Below are positions 22,859-25,842 of a stretch of 25,842 bases of DNA, in pieces. Where the stretch lies: NCBI GenBank assembly GCA_013298325.1, contig JAAFHJ010000013.1:1-25842 (forward strand), read 5' to 3'. Every line of letters begins with the position of its first letter. The stretch's first letter is position 1. The DNA is from Myxococcales bacterium (GTDB lineage: Bacteria > Myxococcota_A > Polyangia > Polyangiales > Polyangiaceae). The notes under the pieces were generated by a model. It was not told the origin of the DNA and ran no database searches. It worked only from the letters and a program-made list of their open reading frames with translations. Position numbers and translations under genes: made by a program.

Positions 22859-23844
22859 GCGCCGAGCACTTCGGCGGCGTGGAGCGCGTGGTAGGTCAGG
22901 ATAAAATCGGCGCCGGCGCGGCGAATCGAGCCGAGCGTCTCCAGCATTGCGCGTTCCAGGGAAATCATCCCGCGGTCGGCGGCGGCGTGGAGCATCGAGT
23001 ACTCGCCGGAGACGTTGTACGCGCAGAGCGGCAGCGTGCTCGCGTCGCGGACGGCGCGAATGATGTCGAGATAGGCGAGCGCCGGCTTGACCATGAGCAT
23101 GTCGGCCCCCTCTTCTTCATCGAGGCGCGCTTCGCGGAGCGCTTCGCGAGCATTGGCCGGGTCCATCTGGTAGCCGGCGCGATCGCCAAACTGGGGGGCA
23201 CAGTCGGCGGCGTCGCGGAAGGGGCCGTAATAGGCGCTCGCGTACTTCACCGCGTAGGAGAGGACGATCACATCCTGGCGACCGTCGCTGTCGAGGGCCG
23301 AGCGAATCGCCCCAACGCGGCCGTCCATCATGTCGCTGGGGGCGACGATGTCGGCGCCGGCCTTGGCGTAAACCCGAGACATCTCAGCAAGAATTTCGAC
23401 AGTCGCGTCATTGTCGACGTCGATCTGACCGTGGGCGTCGGTGTGGAGCACGCCGCAATGGCCGTGGTCGGTGTACTCGTCGACGCAGACGTCGGCCATG
23501 ACGACGAGCTCGGGGACGGCCCCCTTCATCGCCGCGATCGCGCGGGGGACCGGACCGTTCGGGTCGAGGCCGACGATGCCTTTGGCGTCCTTCTTTTCGG
23601 GGATCCCAAACAAAATCGCCCCGAGGATTCCACGTGCCTTCAGCTCGGCGGCGATTTTACCTGCATCTTGCACGGGATGCCGGAAGACGCCGGGCATCGA
23701 TGCGATCGGCTTCGGGGCCGAGAGGTTCGCGTCGAAGAAGAGGGGCAGCACGAAATCGCTGGGGGCGAGGCTGGTCTCGCGCACGAGCTTGCGGAGGGCA
23801 TCGGTGCGTCGGAGACGGCGGGGGCGAATCGTCGGAAAACCCAT
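22855..23844 (-). CDS. hemB: delta-aminolevulinic acid dehydratase (porphobilinogen synthase)
   Basis: Condenses two 5-aminolevulinate molecules to porphobilinogen in haem synthesis; cytoplasmic homo-octamer. 329 residues, the usual length. Schiff-base lysines are Lys200 (LSYAVKYASAYYGPFRDA) and Lys253 (MLMVKPALAYLDI). The metal loop at 117-133, ADVCVDEYTDHGHCGVL, has Cys120, Asp122 and Cys130. The E. coli zinc enzyme has three Cys at these positions and Mg-type enzymes have Asp, so this site is a hybrid. QMDPANAREALRE (226-238) fits the allosteric Mg2+ region. It starts 47 bp after the upstream lipoprotein stop and overlaps the next gene by 4 bp. Confidence 0.97.
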   Translation of the reverse strand: MGFPTIRPRRLRRTDALRKLVRETSLAPSDFVLPLFFDANLSAPKPIASMPGVFRHPVQDAGKIAAELKARGILGAILFGIPEKKDAKGIVGLDPNGPVPRAIAAMKGAVPELVVMADVCVDEYTDHGHCGVLHTDAHGQIDVDNDATVEILAEMSRVYAKAGADIVAPSDMMDGRVGAIRSALDSDGRQDVIVLSYAVKYASAYYGPFRDAADCAPQFGDRAGYQMDPANAREALREARLDEEEGADMLMVKPALAYLDIIRAVRDASTLPLCAYNVSGEYSMLHAAADRGMISLERAMLETLGSIRRAGADFILTYHALHAAEVLGA

Positions 23845-23891
23845 AGACCGAGCCGCTTAGTCGCTTTTTCGGTCGCTGGGAACGAAGCGCT

Positions 23892-24896
23892 TCACTGCGG
23901 GGCGCAGGTCGAGACGCCGGCACCGACGATCGTCGCCGGGGTCGTTGCGACGACGACTTCGCTGTTGTCCGCCGGCCGGTACCGGGTGACGGTCGTCGCA
24001 CCGCCCGGCGAATTGAAGATGTAGAAATCATTGCCCCAGAAGGCGAAAGCAAAGGCCTGCCCGGCCCCGCCCGCTTGGAGGCGGTTGCGCCCAATCACAC
24101 GGGCATTCGACTTATCGAGTTGCGCGAGCGCCGACCCATTTCCAAAGTCATCCGGTGCATAGGCGAAGAGGCGACCATCGCCGGTCCCGGTCAATTCGCT
24201 GCGTCCGAGGGGGGGCGCGGTCGTGCCGACGATATTGAGCTTAAACGTGCGGGTGTCGATCCATCCCAATTGAGACGGGTTCACGCCGTTGCCATCTTCA
24301 TGCATCACGAATAGGCGCTCGGCGGGGCCACCGGCCTCCGAGGAGAACCCCATTCCAAAGGTAGAAAATCCGCTTTGATTCGGGGCGAACGGCGTCGCCG
24401 CGCAGGCGCCCGAGCGCGTGCTCACGCGGAAGAGGTTGCCATCGGAATAGACGACGTAGGCGACGCCGTTCCGATCGACCGCCATCGAAAACGGCGTTTC
24501 GCCCGCGGCTGCCGGGCAGCTGAGCGGTCCAACGAGGCGGAAGGAGCTCGTCGGCGGATCGAACGCGTACAGGTCGTTTTGGCTGCTGACGACGTAGATC
24601 AGCGTCTGCGACGGATCGGTGCAGTCGCGGCGATCGACGTCGGCGACACCGGCCTCAATGGGGGGCAGCGCATCGATGTCGACGAAGGCATCAACCTCGC
24701 CATCGGCGGCGTCGAGACCGGCATCGGTGGAGGAGTCGGTGTCGGGGCGAGCATCGGCCACCGGTGCGTCGAGAGCAGCATCGGCGACGGGGAACCCGGG
24801 GTCGGGCGCCTCGGTGTCGGAAAGAAGACCGCTGCGCGTCCCACAGGCGGCGAGCAGAACGACAAGGGCGAAGCGAGACCAGGTGCGCGGGTTCAC
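23892..24896 (-). CDS. Asp-rich lipoprotein with beta-propeller-like domain (paralogue A)
   Basis: 334 residues from a GTG at 24896, which places the signal peptide correctly before lipobox LAAC (Cys18); an upstream ATG at 25103 would run through the divergent gene. A linker rich in Asp and Ala (about 25-75) leads to a domain starting DVDRRDC. This domain has blade-like repeats (LIYVVSSQNDLYAFD, FSMAVDRNGVAYVVY, FGMGFSSEAGGPAERLFV, LTGTGDGRLFAY), as in propeller or SMP-30-like folds. The linker type is common in myxobacterial lipoproteins. A close paralogue is divergently encoded across a 79-bp gap. Function unknown. Confidence 0.88.
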   Translation of the reverse strand: MNPRTWSRFALVVLLAACGTRSGLLSDTEAPDPGFPVADAALDAPVADARPDTDSSTDAGLDAADGEVDAFVDIDALPPIEAGVADVDRRDCTDPSQTLIYVVSSQNDLYAFDPPTSSFRLVGPLSCPAAAGETPFSMAVDRNGVAYVVYSDGNLFRVSTRSGACAATPFAPNQSGFSTFGMGFSSEAGGPAERLFVMHEDGNGVNPSQLGWIDTRTFKLNIVGTTAPPLGRSELTGTGDGRLFAYAPDDFGNGSALAQLDKSNARVIGRNRLQAGGAGQAFAFAFWGNDFYIFNSPGGATTVTRYRPADNSEVVVATTPATIVGAGVSTCAPQ

Positions 24897-24919
24897 GGCG
24901 CGCACCTTGGCAGAATGCG

Positions 24920-24949
24920 GGGAACACGCAAGAAAGTTGCAGTGTTCCC
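24920..24949. promoter_or_regulatory. long dyad between divergent lipoprotein paralogues
   Basis: GGGAACAC (24920-24927) and GTGTTCCC (24942-24949) are perfect 8-bp inverted arms. An inner pair, GCAA (24928-24931) and TTGC (24937-24940), extends the symmetry with one extra A on the right. It sits near the centre of the 79-bp gap between the two start codons, as expected for a shared operator or divergent-promoter element. Confidence 0.6.
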
Positions 24950-24975
24950 GAGGGCGCGTGCTTGATGGATCCGCC

Positions 24976-25842
24976 ATGAATCGCCACCGCCCCTCGCCTG
25001 CTGCGCAACGAAATTCGCCGGTTGCTCGGAACCGCCTCCGATTTGCGGCGGTCGCGGCGCTCCTCGCGGCGTGCGGGTCGCGGACGGGCCTGCTCGCCGA
25101 CACGTCCCCGCCGGAACCGGACTTCCCGATCTACGACGCCGCCGCCGACGTCCCCGATGTTGTCGACGCCAAGGACGCACTTCCCACCATTGAAGCGAGC
25201 GTCAACGCCGACGTCGATCGACGCGACTGCCCCGATCCTTCGGCCACTTTTATCTATTTGATCTCGAGCGAAGACGAACTGTACAGCTACTATCCACCCG
25301 ATGGCACCTTCAAGGCGATCGGCTCCGTCCAGTGCCCGACTGCAACGCCGAACCAACACCCGTTCTCGATGGCCGTCGATCGTCAAGGTGTCGCATACAC
25401 CGTATTTACAGACGGTCACCTCTATCGAGTGAGCACAAAGACCGCCGCCTGCGCAGACACCGGCTTTGTCCCCAATCAATCGAATTTTGGTCAATTTGGA
25501 ATGGGATTCGCCAGCGAAAATGGTGGCCCGTTGGAGACGCTCTTCGTCGCCGGAGATGAGGCGTTTGGGAGCGCGGGGCTCGGCCGGATCGATACGTCGA
25601 CATTCCGCCTTACGCCGATCGCGCCTTTCGTCCCCGACCTGTCACGCGCCGAGTTTACCGGCACCGGCGACGGCCGCCTCTTTGGCTTCTACGAGAAGCC
25701 CGGCGCCACCGGAACCTACGTCGGCGAGATCGACAAGCGGAGCGCGAGGGTGCTCGCCGAGACCCCCCTTCCAAAGGTAGTACTTGGAAATGCTTGGGCA
25801 TTTGGCGTATGGGGTGGCGATTTCTACACGTTCACCAGCGCC
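24976..25842 (+). CDS. Asp-rich lipoprotein with beta-propeller-like domain (paralogue B), 3' end outside window
   Basis: Open from the ATG at 24976 to the window end (289 codons, no stop). A basic N-terminus and hydrophobic core end in lipobox LAAC (Cys33). An Asp/Pro linker leads to DVDRRDC, as in the divergent neighbour. The two share FSMAVDR.GVAY, FGMGF.SE.GGP.E.LFV and TGTGDGRLF and the same Cys positions, so they are paralogues from an inverted duplication. This copy's linker is shorter and it diverges more in the blades. The function is not recognisable. Confidence 0.88.
   Translation, partial: MNRHRPSPAAQRNSPVARNRLRFAAVAALLAACGSRTGLLADTSPPEPDFPIYDAAADVPDVVDAKDALPTIEASVNADVDRRDCPDPSATFIYLISSEDELYSYYPPDGTFKAIGSVQCPTATPNQHPFSMAVDRQGVAYTVFTDGHLYRVSTKTAACADTGFVPNQSNFGQFGMGFASENGGPLETLFVAGDEAFGSAGLGRIDTSTFRLTPIAPFVPDLSRAEFTGTGDGRLFGFYEKPGATGTYVGEIDKRSARVLAETPLPKVVLGNAWAFGVWGGDFYTFTSA

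Noticed and set aside
22834..24024. 396-codon rightward open frame
   Set aside because: Antisense shadow of hemB and the adjoining lipoprotein genes; no domain in its translation.

Overview
The window is about 25.8 kb of GC-rich, densely packed bacterial chromosome. Many genes share 4-bp ATGA start/stop overlaps. Aspartate-rich outer-membrane-type lipoproteins, a roadblock/LC7 (MglB-like) protein, a REC-PATAN regulator and a bacterial Thg1-like protein together suggest a myxobacterium (Myxococcota, perhaps Polyangiales-like). This is inferred from gene content; there is no rRNA here. I see no CRISPR array, insertion sequence, phage or plasmid gene, so the DNA reads as ordinary chromosome with some accessory modules.

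Left part (1-8.2 kb): the C-terminal end of an ADP-ribosylglycohydrolase; a leftward three-gene group (a FabH-like ketoacyl-ACP synthase III and two uncharacterised proteins); two identical initiator tRNA genes about 2.4 kb apart, each with its own promoter and terminator; a small hypothetical gene; and a divergent MarR regulator/luciferase-like flavin oxidoreductase pair. Next comes a likely RNA-repair cluster: a complete ADP-ribosylglycohydrolase facing a coupled pair of polynucleotide-kinase-like P-loop protein and Thg1-like 3'-5' polymerase.

Middle (8.2-16.6 kb): a lipid-desaturation module (ferredoxin-type reductase, fatty-acid desaturase and a 60-aa coupled microprotein). A divergent TetR regulator and a candidate palindromic operator give it the layout of Pseudomonas desT-desCB. 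Then follow an aldo/keto reductase, a lipoprotein esterase, a PAS/GAF-like protein with a degenerate receiver domain, and a leftward FG-GAP-like lipoprotein.

Right part (16.7-25.8 kb): the most striking element is a compact six-gene rightward operon. It encodes a PAS histidine kinase, a roadblock/LC7 protein, a metallo-beta-lactamase-fold protein with a diiron (ODP/flavodiiron-like) ligand pattern, a REC-PATAN-TPR regulator, an OmpA-domain membrane protein and a membrane-anchored coiled-coil protein with a second LC7-like domain. I read it as a candidate envelope-linked oxygen/redox signalling system that may feed a small-GTPase or polarity pathway. A leftward group follows: an Asp-rich lipoprotein, HemB with a hybrid Cys-Asp-Cys metal site, a small lipoprotein coupled to hemB, and a triple-Kazal lipoprotein. 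A divergent paralogue of the Asp-rich lipoprotein runs off the right edge, with a long dyad between the two promoters.
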